A DNA stretch of 64,000 nucleotides from Sphagnum compactum (taxonomy: Eukaryota > Bryophyta > Sphagnopsida > Sphagnales). The translations under genes were made by a program, and so were the position numbers. The stretch lies in NCBI GenBank assembly GCA_965153455.1, contig OZ234496.1, positions 1,798,001 to 1,862,000 of the forward strand, written 5' to 3'. This document shows positions 21,600-34,461 of this stretch, piece after piece (position 1 is the first letter of the stretch; each line of letters starts with the position of its first letter). The notes beneath the pieces were generated by a model, which made no database searches, was not told the DNA's origin, and saw nothing but the letters and a program-made list of their open reading frames with translations.

Positions 21600-22420
21600 G
21601 AAGAGGATATGGGAATTAATTTAAGTTTTTCAAAAGGTGTGGATTGCAAAATTGCCTTGGGCCAAGTCTATGGTTGAACATGATGGGAAGTTCAATATGG
21701 TTTGTTACAAAGTTTGTGGTAAGGTTGATGGTATGGAAAAACTAATAGTACCTAAGTTTGATAGTTTACAAAAGCATTCAAGTAGACGAAAGTGCAATAT
21801 TACACACCCTTGATTTGGTGTGGGCTAATATTTCATATTTCTTAATTATTAGCATGCCAAAAATGAATGGTTGTGGGCTAACAAGGGTTGAAATATTATA
21901 GTTAAAATGGTGGATGTTTTTTGTGAAACTAGTAAGAAAAAACACAAGCTCATTCAATTTGTTGTCATATTCTAGCTCTTGAAAGTTGTTTGACCATTAA
22001 CAAATTTTGAAAGCATGAAGCAATTCTTTAATATCTCGAATGTTAAGAACATTATGTCGAATGTTGGCCTAACTCCACTACCTGGTAGATGGTTGAAAAC
22101 ATGTATCACATTGTCATTGAATTTACAAAAGATGTTGTGTAAAAGGCTAGATACTTTACTATTAATTATGATGAAATTATCACAATTGATAACCAATATT
22201 GGTACAGTTGCATGTGTATGTTGTTGATAGTTTTAAGAGGATGCCATTATTGTTGATTCTTGAAAAGATGATTGGTGGAGGCAATGTTAACAATCTAATT
22301 TAGTTGATTATGAAGTCTTTGATGGAGTATGGGGGTTTGATAACTTATTAAATTAGCAACAAGCTTATTTATTTTAAATCAAACGAGGTTGCAATGTTCA
22401 TAGGCCAATAGATTGGTGTT
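21600..22420 (+). pseudogene. hAT-like transposase relic
   Basis: Broken frames keep a recognisable order: an N-terminal segment with KVWIAKLPWAKSMVEHDGKF and MVCYKVCGKVDG, a basic block QKHSSRRKCN, and after several stops MKQFFNISNVKNIMSNVG followed by LNLQKMLCKRLDTLLLIMMK. This resembles the N-terminal zinc-binding part and start of the catalytic domain of plant hAT-type transposases. The call is from memory of the family. Frameshifts and stops make it inactive, and the C-terminal dimerisation region was not found. Confidence 0.45.
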
Positions 22421-22429
22421 GTTTGATGA

Positions 22430-24597
22430 GTGAATAATCACAAAGTTGTGAATGACTTTAGGTTTAAAAAAAGCCCCTCTTTTGATGGCAATATGCAAAC
22501 AAGGGCTCCAACTTGGAAAAACCTTCAAAGCACATCTCTAAGGCACATAAGGACAGTCCTAAAAAACCCATCTATGTGCCATAGTGGGCTCCATGGCACA
22601 TCAATGGAAGTTGGTGAAATAGGACCAACACCAACATGACATAATGAGGCTCATGGGAAAAGTTCCTTAGTGTTTATCTATTTGCTTATACGCAAAGCAA
22701 GTTGTTGTTGTGCATTGAAAAATTATGGGTACAATTGGTTCCATTGTTGTTTGATATAACTGCCATACCCAACATTATCATTAATAAGTGAGCTTAAATA
22801 ACAGTAAGTGCACTCAAGGAAAAATGTAAATCAAATTTGAAAGAAATGTGTAATTTACTTCATCATTGCTTACATATTGATCCAGAACTACATCAAACAC
22901 AAATTCATGTTTCTCAACATAAGATGTGAAATCCACATGTATCCATGGAACAAACTTCAAGCTTAAAACATAAAGTTAATTCATTTGTATCTATGAGAAT
23001 TATAGAGTATTTTCAATAACAACCATTTGAAGGTAACACCTTCAAATGAGAGCGCGCAATTATAACCTTATGAAAGTTTCTCAAAACATAAGAAAACATC
23101 ACCTTCATCAGGAATGGCAATGACAAGCTGCCATGAATCCCCATCAACATCATCAAATAAATATACAATAATCCACATAAATTCTTGGGCAAGCCATTAT
23201 AGAAATCATCAAGTTTACTTAGTGGTTTCAACACATTAGTTATAGGGTCAATAGACACAAGGTAGTTGGTGAATGAACTTGAAAGCCTCAAAGCATAACG
23301 CATTGGTCAAATTCACAACAAATTACAAGACAACAATGAAATGAAGTGTCCTCCAATAACCTATTAACAAAGGAGGTAAGAAATAAAACGTTGAATCCAA
23401 AAGCTCATAGTAGGTACTTTCATTTTGGGTTCATGCACAATTAGAAAGGCCTCTACATCATTTGTTCTTATAATGTTTTCTTCTTTCCATAATTTCAAAA
23501 ACTTATCCAAATCAAAAGGCAAATATTATGAACATAAGTGCACATGACGTAATGATAAAGTTATTGAAGACTTTGTTGATATTATTGTCAGATTTACCAA
23601 CCTAATTAATCTGACCCAAAATGTTATATAATAACTACAAGCTTTATGGAAATTGGTAATAGTTGGTGCAAAGTACTAGGTTCCTACTAGGATCCAAAAG
23701 TAAACACCTTATTTCAATGTGATGAATCACAAGGACTTCTTCATGGATAAAAAAATCCAATGCATATTACTAATTCTTGATGCACCTCACATGGTTGTAA
23801 GTTTTGTACCTCATCTTTAAAGGTGCCATCGTTTAGATTATCTTTCACCCATTTTGCCACCCAAACGTTAAATCAGACCATGAGAACCAAATATTAGAAT
23901 CCAACAACATGAATGTTTTCAATTTTTACAATTTACTTACCAAATGCAATAGACCCAATATAGTAACACAAAAGAAATCCTAGAATGAATGGTTATAGAA
24001 GCAAAAATATAAGCCACATTTGATATAATTAGATTGGTTCTTGGATTTTAAGATATTTTGCCAAACAAACGAAAACATGTTGTTTTCAAAGATTTGAGTA
24101 GAGTTAAGAAGTAAAGGACTTCCTATTGAAAGAAAAAAAAATTCTTAAAGATAGGTGTTTCCATGGCATGCATTATTACAAAAATAGGTTATTTTGACTA
24201 GTGAATATATTCAAGAAGGACCCCATTTGGACATGCGTTAAAAAAACTATCTTGTCAATTTGAACAAATCGATTTGGACCTATTCTACATGATTGGTGTG
24301 GTCTTTTTGATTTGGAGTCTATTGAACTATTTGACCGGTCATTTTAACTATTGGATAGTGGACCAATTGACTAGTCAAATTTCTACCCAATTTTTTTTTT
24401 GGATTGCTACCAAATAAAATAAAATTGTGTAGGTAGGTCTAGGTAGGTAGGTTGTATATAGAATGAATTCACAAGCAAAAGTTCAATATGAAATCAACTT
24501 GCATAATCAAACAAAGAGGACGGTTAATGCAAGTTAAAAGCAAGTGGTGTGACAGATTTAGTAGGGACAACCTTGAGCTTTACACGACTCATAACCT
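22430..24597. other. No gene recognised
   Basis: AT-rich sequence with short frames. The first part may be a further decayed piece of the transposon at 21600-22420. Confidence 0.4.
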
Positions 24598-24659
24598 TTG
24601 AAAGGAGGCACCACTCCTCTTTCTATAATATACTATGTAACTCTTTGTGAAGGTTACAT

Positions 24660-25135
24660 TCAAATGACATTTTTTCCCAGGACTCCCAAGTGGGAGTCTC
24701 AAAACTGGGACTCTTGTTGTCCCAAAATTTTAGACATTCATATATTTCTCAAATCAAACATGTTTGGACATGCAAGGGCAATATCTTATAGTTCTCAAAA
24801 AGATACTTCCAATGGTGCATTGCATGCCTTAATAAGAACTCATTTGACCCTTGCTCTAAAGGGATTTGTGGTTGGGAGTCAAATTCTCAATTTGATTCTC
24901 GACCTTTCTTATGATCATAACTCATTCATTTTAGATTTAAATGAACAATGCGAGGGTACTTTAGGCATGTACACTTCAAGAACTTTGCAATGGTCTCCTG
25001 GGGACTCAATTGGGTGCTTGTTTGATTTTTCAACTAAGGTTCTAAATATTTGGGACTCTCACACTAGTGTAATTCCCAAAGTGGGAGTGCACTTGAGAAT
25101 CATTGGGCTCAATCTCTTACACTCTCCCCCATTTG
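24660..25135 (+). repeat. Old dispersed repeat, copy A (paired with 61155-61612)
   Basis: It begins with CCCAGGACTCCCAAGTGGGA and includes TTGGGAGTCAAATTCTC and a GATCATAACTCATTC block. The same succession is found at 61155-61612 inside the gypsy element. A 224-codon frame runs across it (24598-25272) but resembles no protein family, and the paired copy is non-coding, so the frame is probably fortuitous. Confidence 0.65.
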
Positions 25136-25279
25136 TGAGAATGTGTTTCACTCATGAACACACTTTTTTGGCCTCATGTGCTTTGCACTTCACATTTAGT
25201 TGCGAACTCGATGTTAGGGTTGTGACAAGTTGGGTTAAACATTGTTTTTATCATTATACAAAGATAAAGTGAAAAATTA

Positions 25280-27378
25280 AAATTAATGAAAAATGGTAAA
25301 CTATTATTAAACAGGGTGCTTTTAATATTGTTTTATCAAATTATTGGTGTACAATTATTACAAAAAAAAGAGAATCAATTTCATATTCATGGGGTGTTAT
25401 ATAACTTGTTTTATTGTTAAGGCCCAAATCAATTATATGTGATCTTTAAATTAATTTCAAAATGAGTGAAATTTTGTGTGTGAATATTTTTGATATTGTA
25501 TGTACTTCCAATTTTAACACAAAGTGTGTAAACCATACCATGGAAATACCCAAATGTACAAACCAAACTATAAACATTCATTTGTCATTATAGTCTTAAG
25601 AGCTTATAAATAAGTGTATGACCATTGTCGAACAATATCCTCATGCTTGCATAGATGGAGCTCTATCATCATGCAAATTGATTTCTCCTTATAATACAAA
25701 CCAGCAAGTTAACAACTCCATCACTTCATCCCTAGCTGTAACCCAACTTCAATTGTGAAACAAAACCATTTTTAATTATGTGGTCACCAGAAAGAACCTG
25801 TTATAGCAAGTTGGCCAAAAGAGTCCCCTTGCTTTATTCTGCATGAGACATTAGCTACTAAGACATATAAAAGTCATGGGAAGCAGGATAAGATGATGAG
25901 ATGGGAACCATTGTGTCAACTTGTAAGTGTTTTGAAGGTAACCATTTTGTTAGTTCCCAAAAACCAAAAGTAACACAGTAAGAATGAGGAAACATCATAC
26001 CACAAAAAACCATACAATACTAATCACAAAGAAATTGATCGTTTACTTCAAGTGGTTATTCTTGCATTTCATCACACAACAAAACTTAGCTTCTCATATT
26101 CTGGACTGCCTATTACTGCAAGGTGTTTGAAATTGCAAGGTGTTTGAGGACTTCACTGATATGCATGCAACAAAGCTTACCATTAGGAAAGTTCACAAAT
26201 TTGGACCACCTCAAACCTAAACCCTAAGCTACAGAGCACATGGATGAATAGAAAGAAAGAAATGGATGATTGTTGCCTCTCCTATATAGGAGCCAAAATA
26301 CAGTAACTTACTGCACTCTATAATTGATCTTCACACAACATCCCTGCCTGGATGGGCAGGGCCAACAAAATTTGTCAGGAAAAAAAAACAGTGCTCATGA
26401 TGTCAGTATGGAATGAAACAAGTCACATGTGCTGACAAAAGAGTTAAATAAGAAGACATACATACTCATAAGCATACTCAATTCATGGGTGGTGGTGCCT
26501 ATTGTTAGTTGTATAAATTAGTTGTGGGTACAAGACAAAGAAGCACATATAGGCAAAGCACCTGTACCCTTCAAAATGAGGGATGTAATGAATTATTATT
26601 ATGTAACAAAATACAAAGTGTTAACTTGCAATCCATGATACCTGCATCTGACAAATCATGCTTACCCTGCCAAAATAGGTAGCTACTCTGCCATTACTAA
26701 GTGATGAAAGAAACCCTGGCAAACTTTATAAAAAGAAAGCGCCCAAGAAAGGGGGAGAAAAAGAAACAAGGGGCATTACTTAGTGCATTTGTTGAACATG
26801 ATTACACAACATACATTTGGGTGCCAAGAACAAAAGGTTACACAAAATTCTTGGTTCGGTCAGTGGGTCTTAAGTTACAATAATGTGCCAAGATGGGTTC
26901 ATTCAATTCTCAACCCTAAAGCAAAGAAATCCCAAGTTCCTGACATGTTCCCCAAAGAGTTCTCAATAGCACCTCACCTTTATCCTGTACACTTCAGCCA
27001 ATGTGGCCCTCCTTTCACTTATATAGGTGGGCCAAAGGGGAGGAACTTGTAAACTTCAGAGTAGAACCTTCCATTTTGGGGAGCCAATCATATTGGCTCA
27101 TTGCAAAAAAATAATATTGAACTTGGGAGGCACCTCATCTATTGAATAGGAGAGGTAGTGATGTATTATTATTCTCAATAGTGATGCTTTCCAATAGTAA
27201 TGATTCATAGTTACATTAATTAGGAAGAGACATATTACGTACTACTACTGTTTTGGGATTTTGGATTTCCAATTATCATGTTCCGTAGGTTCTGCCAAGT
27301 TGTTCCCCATAGCAAAAATAATAAACATGCTCTAATTATGTTTATGGGACACTAGTGTGTTTCTAGACTGTTTCAGTC
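25280..27378. other. No gene recognised
   Basis: AT-rich; frames are short and lack domains. No strong repeat was seen. Confidence 0.45.
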
Positions 27379-27381
27379 TTA

Positions 27382-27722
27382 GGCCCACTTTAGATGAGGG
27401 TCCAGGGTCCAATTTCTTAGGAACCAAATTGGACTGATTTGAAGCGAATTGAATCCTTGAGTTAGACTATATACCTTGGTCCCGACTCCCTAGCCTGATT
27501 CTGGGTTCTCCAAATCAGGAGCTCTCCTTTCAGCACTGTTTCTTGGTCCAAACCAATTTGATTTTCCCTTCAAAACAGGTGCCATGTAGGTTTAGCATCA
27601 ATTTGCCACTTTTTGGTCTTGGACCCTCGTCTAAAGGCCTTGGGACCAACTTAAAGCTTTCGACCAATAAATTGCTTGAATTCATTGGTCTCTGAACCTT
27701 GGACCCTCGTCTAAAGTCGCCC
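27382..27722. mobile_element. Tourist/PIF-Harbinger-type MITE, 341 bp
   Basis: The ends are inverted repeats: the left end begins GGCCCACTTTAGATGAGGGT and the right end, read in reverse, begins GGGCGACTTTAGACGAGGGT. About 25 of the first 30 positions match. The element is flanked by TTA on both sides (27379-27381 and 27723-27725), the three-base target duplication typical of PIF/Harbinger elements, whose ends also typically start with GG. A partial extra copy of the terminal motif (GGACCCTCGTCTAAAGGCC) lies inside at about 27621. It has no coding capacity, so it is non-autonomous. Confidence 0.8.
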
Positions 27723-28021
27723 TTAAGTTCTTGAACTTTGAGGCCTAGAGTTCAAACTTGAGAATCGAAAACTTGCAGATTTTTAATTTTATAATAATTA
27801 TAAAATTCTTGGCACAAGTAATATATAAAATTTCAAAAATTGGGCAAAACAAAAAACCCATTGAAATAAGAGCATCCCCAGAATTTTCATTTCATTTCAT
27901 TTTATTTTATTTTATGTGGCACAAACGGAAATAAAAATCCATTGCAGAACAAGGAGAACAAAGGCAAGCAAACAATTTTTTTTTAATACTATTTTTGAAA
28001 AGAAAGGAAGAAAGAAAAAAA

Positions 28022-28103
28022 GGCCACAGGAATTGAACTTGTAACCTATGAACAAAAAGAATGGCAATTTCGAAAAGAAAACACCTAACTAGGATACAAC
28101 CAT
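28022..28103 (-). other. tRNA-like segment (degenerate A and B boxes)
   Basis: The reverse strand has CCTAGTTAGGTG (A-box-like) and, about 45 bases on, AAGTTCAATTCCTG (B-box-like). The arms do not form a full cloverleaf. It may be a tRNA pseudogene or the head of a SINE. Confidence 0.3.
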
Positions 28104-28620
28104 TTTTTTCTGGCTAAATTTAACGAGTTGGGTAATAGCAGGCTTTTTTTGGGGGGTTTTCTAGTCGCCAAAGTTCTGCAGTTTTGTTTAGGGAAATATC
28201 GCCAGATCTCAGTATTGGGTTCTAATATGTAGCCAAAAATGGGAAAACTTTTCAACTTCCATATCCTGTTCAGGGTTTTTTTTACCGAAAATTCCTCAGC
28301 AGGTCGACTGGCGAGGATCCCCGGCATTAATTAGCAATAAATGGCGACTGTCTTAAGTGGGCTGTAGCTCACTCATAAAGTGCTGCTACAAGTAGTGACC
28401 TGCCTAGTTTCTAGATGTGGCTAATTTAATCATTTTAATTTCAAGAAATGCCGGAAAATTCCCCTAAATATCACGAGTTTTTCGTGTTTTTTTTTCGCAA
28501 AATTCGCCAAGTTGTGAAAATTGGCTCAAAAAATCACTGAGATTCCTGTTTATAGCCTAATTTGGCTAAACGGTATTATGGATGATCGCCAGTTCAACTA
28601 CATCACAAACATGAAAAGAA
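28100..28620 (-). repeat. TGGCGA/AGCCA repeat family, copy 3 (upstream of the GH28 gene, reverse orientation)
   Basis: The + strand has TCGCCAAAGTT, AAATATCGCCAGATCT, ATTCGCCAAG, AGCCTAATTTGGCT (28554-28567) and GGATGATCGCCAG. Read in reverse this gives CTGGCGATCATCC followed by the palindrome, the block pair seen in copies 2 and 5. It ends about 1.5 kb before the GH28 start codon and close to the beginning of the purine-rich leader-like sequence. Confidence 0.6.
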
Positions 28621-28691
28621 AAAACGCTAGTACTAGTATGGTGTCAGGCTAGGTACCTAGGTAGTAGTATGAATAGGGTCTTCTGTCAGAA

Positions 28692-28707
28692 GGGGGCGGG
28701 CGGGCGG
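28692..28707 (+). promoter_or_regulatory. G-tract cluster upstream of the GH28 gene
   Basis: GGGGGCGGGCGGGCGG is four closely spaced G-tracts (the last only two G), a possible G-quadruplex or GC-box. It lies between repeat copy 3 and the purine-rich sequence likely to be the gene's leader. Confidence 0.3.
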
Positions 28708-30161
28708 CAGCTCTCATGGGAAGCGACATATCGCGGGTCTGTAGCCCTCTCTCTACTTGTATAGCTAGTAGTAGCATGCCTACGGACGCGGGCTGCTCTC
28801 CCTTCTTATTCTTCTTCTGCCGACTTCGAGGACGACAGCCCTGGGAATTTTGTACTTACAGCGATTGCCGCTGATGATGCTCGAATATTTCGTAACCTTC
28901 TGAATGGTGAAATGGACATTTCTGGAGATGCTCTGATTTTTCCTGATTTTTTTTCTCGCAGCAAATCGTCTTTTTCTGCTTCCAAGCAAATTAGATAGCT
29001 TGCTTTTCCGGCAGGACGTCGAGAGGGAGAGAGAGGTAGTGTTAGAGCGGGAAACGAGGAATGGAGAGAGAGAACAGAGCGCGGGCATGATAATAATAAC
29101 GTGCTGTTGTTTGTGTTCTGTTTCTGCGGGACTGGCAATTCTTTTGTCCGTGGTTTCTACGGGAGGGAGAACGGGAAATTGCAAAGCTCATGAAGAAGGA
29201 AAGCGGGAAGATTTTTGTAGATCGGAGATGGAATATCATGTGTGTTGTACTGTAGAGAGAGCATAGAAAGTTGATTCGGAAAGGACGACGATGGAAAAGT
29301 GTTGTTTGTGTCAGAAGACAGAAGAACGGTTGTGTCATCAGTCGGGTGGGCGGAGAACAGAAATCGAGATCCAGGAGAAGGAAGGAGAGCCTGATGAATT
29401 TGGCAGCCCCGAAGAAGAAGGAGCAAGTAAGTAAGTAACGGATGCCATGTTTTTTTTCTCTCGGTTATATTGGAGTGAAGAATGAGGAAGAACACAAAAC
29501 AGAGAAGGTTTGCGAAGACAAGCGTAATGGAGCTGCCTCTGCTCATAGAGGTGTAGGAGGAGCACAACAAGCTTGAAGAAGAAGAGGAAGCTGTTCGCAA
29601 TCAGAGTCGTCTCGGTTCCTTTTGCTGGCGGATCGCATATTGGAGAGTCTCTTCTGTCTCGTTTTGGTGTCTGTTAGGAATTCTCTTCTGCAGAATTCTG
29701 CAGTGTTCAATGCCGCCATCCCGAGGATTTGCTTTCTTCTTCTTCTTCTCTGAGGGAGGATTTGCACAGCGTTTCACTGCAAGAAGCACGGGATTACTGG
29801 GCGCTAGAAACAAGCTGTTGCTGCTTTAGACGCTTTTACTTGTGCTGCTTTGCACAGTTACTGGAGTACATGACTTCCTCATTGGCACAACGACAATGGA
29901 TGCAGCACCTTCTGTTGCCTCATGTGGAATTGGCCCATATTCTAGGTCTCCTGTCTCCATTTGCATGTTGTTTGCACATCTCAGACCACAGCCACAATGG
30001 TCTATTTTTGCTGTCATTCTCCAACCTCAGAAGCCAGGAGCACAAGCAAACATGACATACAATTGTGTGCAGGTTAGGGTTTAGGGTAAGGTCTGCAGAG
30101 GGAGTTCAGCATCCTGTATGTTAGGAACTGGTTGCGATTTTGTCAAGGAGGCAGGTTGGAG

Positions 30162-33100
30162 ATGTGGGGCAATCCAGTGCCCCAGTCTTTCTTATTCCTT
30201 CTGCTGCTGCTGCTGCTTAGCTGCCTGAACTCTGCAATGGGTCAGCAGCAATTGATGTGTGGACGTGCTTCAGAAGAGTCCTTAAGGGAATTGATGATGG
30301 ACCCAGAGTCGCAGAACGATGTTTTTGCTAATGTAAGTATGTGGATCAACCTCCTGTTCCTCTGTTGTTAGATCAGAAAGACAAAATTAGTGCCACCCAT
30401 TGCTATGAATCTTCTCTGGATCGTCAGTTCTGAGGCAAGAGTGATAAACTTCATCTGGAAAGCAAAAAGGAGTATGCATTGCAATCAAAATTCAAGCATC
30501 AGAAGGAACAGATGTTAGGTTGTGAGGATCTCAGAGATATCCATTGCAGCACTAGTCCATTTTTGAGAGGTGCTGTGATTAACTGATAGAGGCATCTGCA
30601 ACCAGGCAGAAAGGTTTTTCCTTGCCTGACACATGTAGACATGTGCAATTTGCTCACTTTTCAACAGGCAGCTCTGGCCAGAGGCTTAGTCACATGACCA
30701 GTGCATGGCTTCAATGCTTACTGTTCTCATTGAGAAGCATTGGCTGAATTGTGTCCCAGATCCTTTGTTCACAATACTTTGCACACTGAAGGGGGTTTTG
30801 GAGGTGTGACTTAAGTCAATAAGTCAGTTGAAGAGTCTTTTGATGTAAATACAATGAACTACTCAGAAACTCAGGATCCAGATTCTGTATAATGGTTTGC
30901 CTGAAATTATGGCTGGATTATTATATACCTATCTACACACACACTGTTGGTAGCTGATAAGTCTGTCGGTAGTCGTGGCAGCTTGTCACTGCCGTTTTGC
31001 GATGAAGGTGATGATTTTATACTTCGTGAGCAATTCTCGCAAGGCTACGACTGCACTCAAAGTGTTGATGTGGAGAATTCTCTGTAATCTTATAGCTATG
31101 CTGCTATGAACTACTTGATGCTTTCTGTTACACTAATCACATCCATGTTGATTGCTTTAGGAAAGTTGTACATCAGGTGTGAGGGCCAAAGAGACCCGAC
31201 CACACACTGTCTCTATCACAGAATTCGGTGCTGTTGGTGATGGCAAGTTTCTGAACACTCATGCATTTGAGAATGCAATCTTCTATCTGCGAACTTTTGC
31301 TGACAAAGGAGGAGCACAGCTCTATATCCCTCCAGGGCAGTGGCTTACAGGAAGCATCAGTTTAATCAGCCATCTTACTTTGTACTTGGATCAAGGAGCT
31401 ACAATTCTGGCATCTCAGGTATGTCTGCTGCACCTTCTACAGACAATTTTCTCTCAGTTGTACAGGGTGCTGTTTCTGGCTCATTTCATGTTGTGAAAAA
31501 CAGGAACTGAATTTGTGCCAAATAGCATGTCTGTTCAGTTTCACATAGTAGCATCAACATGTTTTGGAATTCAAAAAATGATATCTGGGAACAATGGTTC
31601 AATGATGCTTGCCTTGAACTTGTTACTGCCACTTTAATATCTGTGAGCAGTTTGTTCTCTGTTCTGCTCCCCATAGTCATATAGAATCTCAGGTACTTTG
31701 AACTCTTACTGATGAGATTGTGCAGAACCGCTGATATAGCATTTCTGTTTTTGAACTTCACATATACATCAGGATTGAGGAGAAATTGTAGAGCTTCTTT
31801 AGCTGTCATCTGAGGTTCCTGCACAGTGAAGCAGTATACATATGTGTGATTGACTAGAAGGTTTGTGTTTAATCACTTGAATACATCCTGTTTGAAGCTC
31901 TTTATGGAAGTGTCTTAGGTATTGAATCTATTTCAATGTTTTTGACATGTCAGGACCCAAAGACATTCCCTGTCATTGATGGCTTGCCTTCATATGGTCG
32001 GGGCTGTGAGCTTCCAGGAGGACGACACAGTAGTGTTATACATGGAGAAAACCTTGCAGATATTGTTATCACAGGTGATGGATTTTGGCTTGCTGATATA
32101 GTAGTGTATTGACTCCCTCCAAACTGTCAGAATACAAGGGTTGAGCTAGACCCATAGAAACAGCATTTAAGGCAGGGTACTGTTTTGTTTGCTTGTATGA
32201 CAGGTTGTGTAGCCTTCTCTCTGTCACCAACACTAACCAGGCTAATCAGGGGAATCTTCATGTCTGCTCTGAAAACGTCAGTTCTTTCTCAGCAGGTTAT
32301 CTGGCTACCAAAGAGGGCTTCAAGTGCTAGTGTCAAAGCCCTTTACTGCCTCATGTCCCTTGCTGTCTTCTCATTTCAAGTGATGTTGGTATTGTGGCTT
32401 CAGACTTGCAAGTTGACACAATCTGATAATCGAACTGAAGATCTTGTTGCACCTATCAACTCAGAGAGATAACCATAATCAAGTGGATTCACTTGGGAAG
32501 TTCACTCTTGAAGTGAATCCACTTGAAAGAGAAAGAGAAGCATCTGGTTGGGAGGCCTTATCTGAAATTTGGAATCCCAGCTGACATGGATTACTGCAAC
32601 TAACAAACTTGGGAATTCTGCAGTGGGCTGCAGTATGGATGGGCCTCACTCTTACATTCTGTTGCCCTGCATTCACAGGTGAGAATGGGACCATTGATGG
32701 GCAGGGATGGGTCTGGTGGGATATGGTGCACAATCGGACACTGGACTACACTCGTGGACACTTGGTGGAGCTGATCAACTCCACAAACATCCTTATCTCA
32801 AACCTCACTTTTGTGAACTCTCCATTTTGGACAATACACCCAGTCTATTGCAGGTAGCATGACTTCAAGCTCAATGTTAATTCTGTTCTGAATGCTTCTG
32901 TCTGTGTTTGCTTCTTTGCTCCTTCAAGGTTCCACTCTTTGCAAGCTGTCAGAAAGCATTATGCTCTATGCATGAATCTCAACTTCTGGATGTAGTAGAT
33001 GTATTTTCACATTCTGGGGTTTCCCCCCAGGTTTCTTAAACTGATAGGCACTGGATATCACTTTCATTCATTGAATGTTGTACCTTGGATATTCTCAGTA

Positions 33101-34461
33101 TTGCTGCTGTTGTAAGAAATCCTCCCATGAAGCGTAAGTCATTTTTGTGTTCTGATCTGTTGTACGTGGTGATTGGATGTGTTTTCAGCAATCTGACAAT
33201 TAGAAATTTGACCATATGGGCTCCAGGGGACTCTCCAAACACTGATGGGATTGTTCCTGGTATGTATGTTGGATGTTAGATACTCTTGTTAGAACCTTTG
33301 TAGCTAACCAGAAACACAAAGAGAGGTCAAAGATAATTGTAAGTTGGAGACTAGTGTTGTTTCCTGTTAATTTGGTACTCAAGATTCTGCTTGCTGTTGC
33401 TTATTTCGAGATTTCAGCTACTGCAATCTTTGACATTCTGAGCTGCTTTACAGAACTGAGAATTGTTTGTACTGTTGTGCTGTCACATTTTTGGATGCAA
33501 ACATAAGTGTTTATCAACATACTGATGATCTAAATGCTTGTTACAGACTCCTGCACAAATGTTTGCATTGAGGACTGCAGTATCGGTACAGGTGGTGATG
33601 CGCTCTCCATAAAAAGTGGATGGGATGAATATGGAATGGCATACAATCGGCCCAGCTCCAACATTTGGATTCGACGAGTTGTCTCATCAGCTCCAAGTGG
33701 TGCTGGGTTTGCGATTGGAAGTGAAATGTCTGGTGGAGTCTCAAATATCAAGGTTGGTATTCCTCATGTCTGATTTTGTCACTTGGGAGCGTCTTCTAGT
33801 CTCATGTTTGCTGACAGGAAGCTTTGCTTGTCATCTGAGAAGAAGAGTTTGAACATTTTTCTTATGAAAGAGACCTGGCAGGTGTGGTTGTATCTTCTTC
33901 CTGTTAGCTGCTGGAAAATTCCCATTCCTTGTGATCTGAGAATATCAGATTTGCTTTTGCAGTTTAGTCACAGTTACTTCTTTTCCTTGTAATTTTTCTC
34001 ATGAAGATCAGGGGACATGATCTCCTGGGAGGTTGCAGGTAGAAGATGTGGTGATATTGAACACCAAATCAGGCATCCAGATGAAGACAACAGCTGGGCG
34101 TGGAGGCTACATAGTAAATGTTTCAATATCAACCATTGAAATGCACAACACAGAGAAGGCCATTGTCTTTACTGGGTTTTCTGGGAAGCACCCAGATGAC
34201 AACTGGGATCGCAAGGCCTATCCCCTTGTGGAGCAGATATGGATAAAAAATGTTGTTGGTGAAAATATTGTGCAGGCGGGTGAGCTATTGGGTTTACAGG
34301 AGGCTCCTTTCCGAGACATTTGCCTCATCAATATTGCACTTGATGTCATTTCCGGATGGCCTTATTGGAACTGCTCGGAAGTTGTGGGCTCTTCCTCATA
34401 TGTTCTACCTAAACCATGCCCTGAGCTACAAGATTCTGTACTCTCATCAACCAAAAGGTGA
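30162..34461 (+). CDS. GH28 polygalacturonase-like protein, secreted (seven exons)
   Basis: Family members cleave pectic homogalacturonan in the cell wall. Exons: 30162-30332, 31161-31418, 31954-32074, 32679-32853, 33189-33259, 33547-33752 and 34039-34461. All borders are GT-AG and the reading phase is kept throughout, giving 474 residues. Residues 1-27 form a signal peptide with a poly-Leu core. GH28 landmarks: ITEFGAVGDG near the mature N terminus, NGTIDGQG, APGDSPNTDGI (D261 of NTD kept), IKSGWDEYG, AIGSEMSGG, and TTAGRGGYI. Two expected catalytic positions differ: GDD is GGD (residues 281-283) and RIK is QMK (348-350). The GSEMSGG clade already lacks the usual HG pair, so this protein may be a pseudoenzyme. 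The ATG is the first giving a signal peptide in frame. It is preceded by a long leader with short upstream frames. Confidence 0.93.

Noticed and set aside
24598-25272. 224-codon open frame
   Set aside because: It runs across a dispersed repeat whose other copy (61155-61612) is plainly non-coding; no family or domain.
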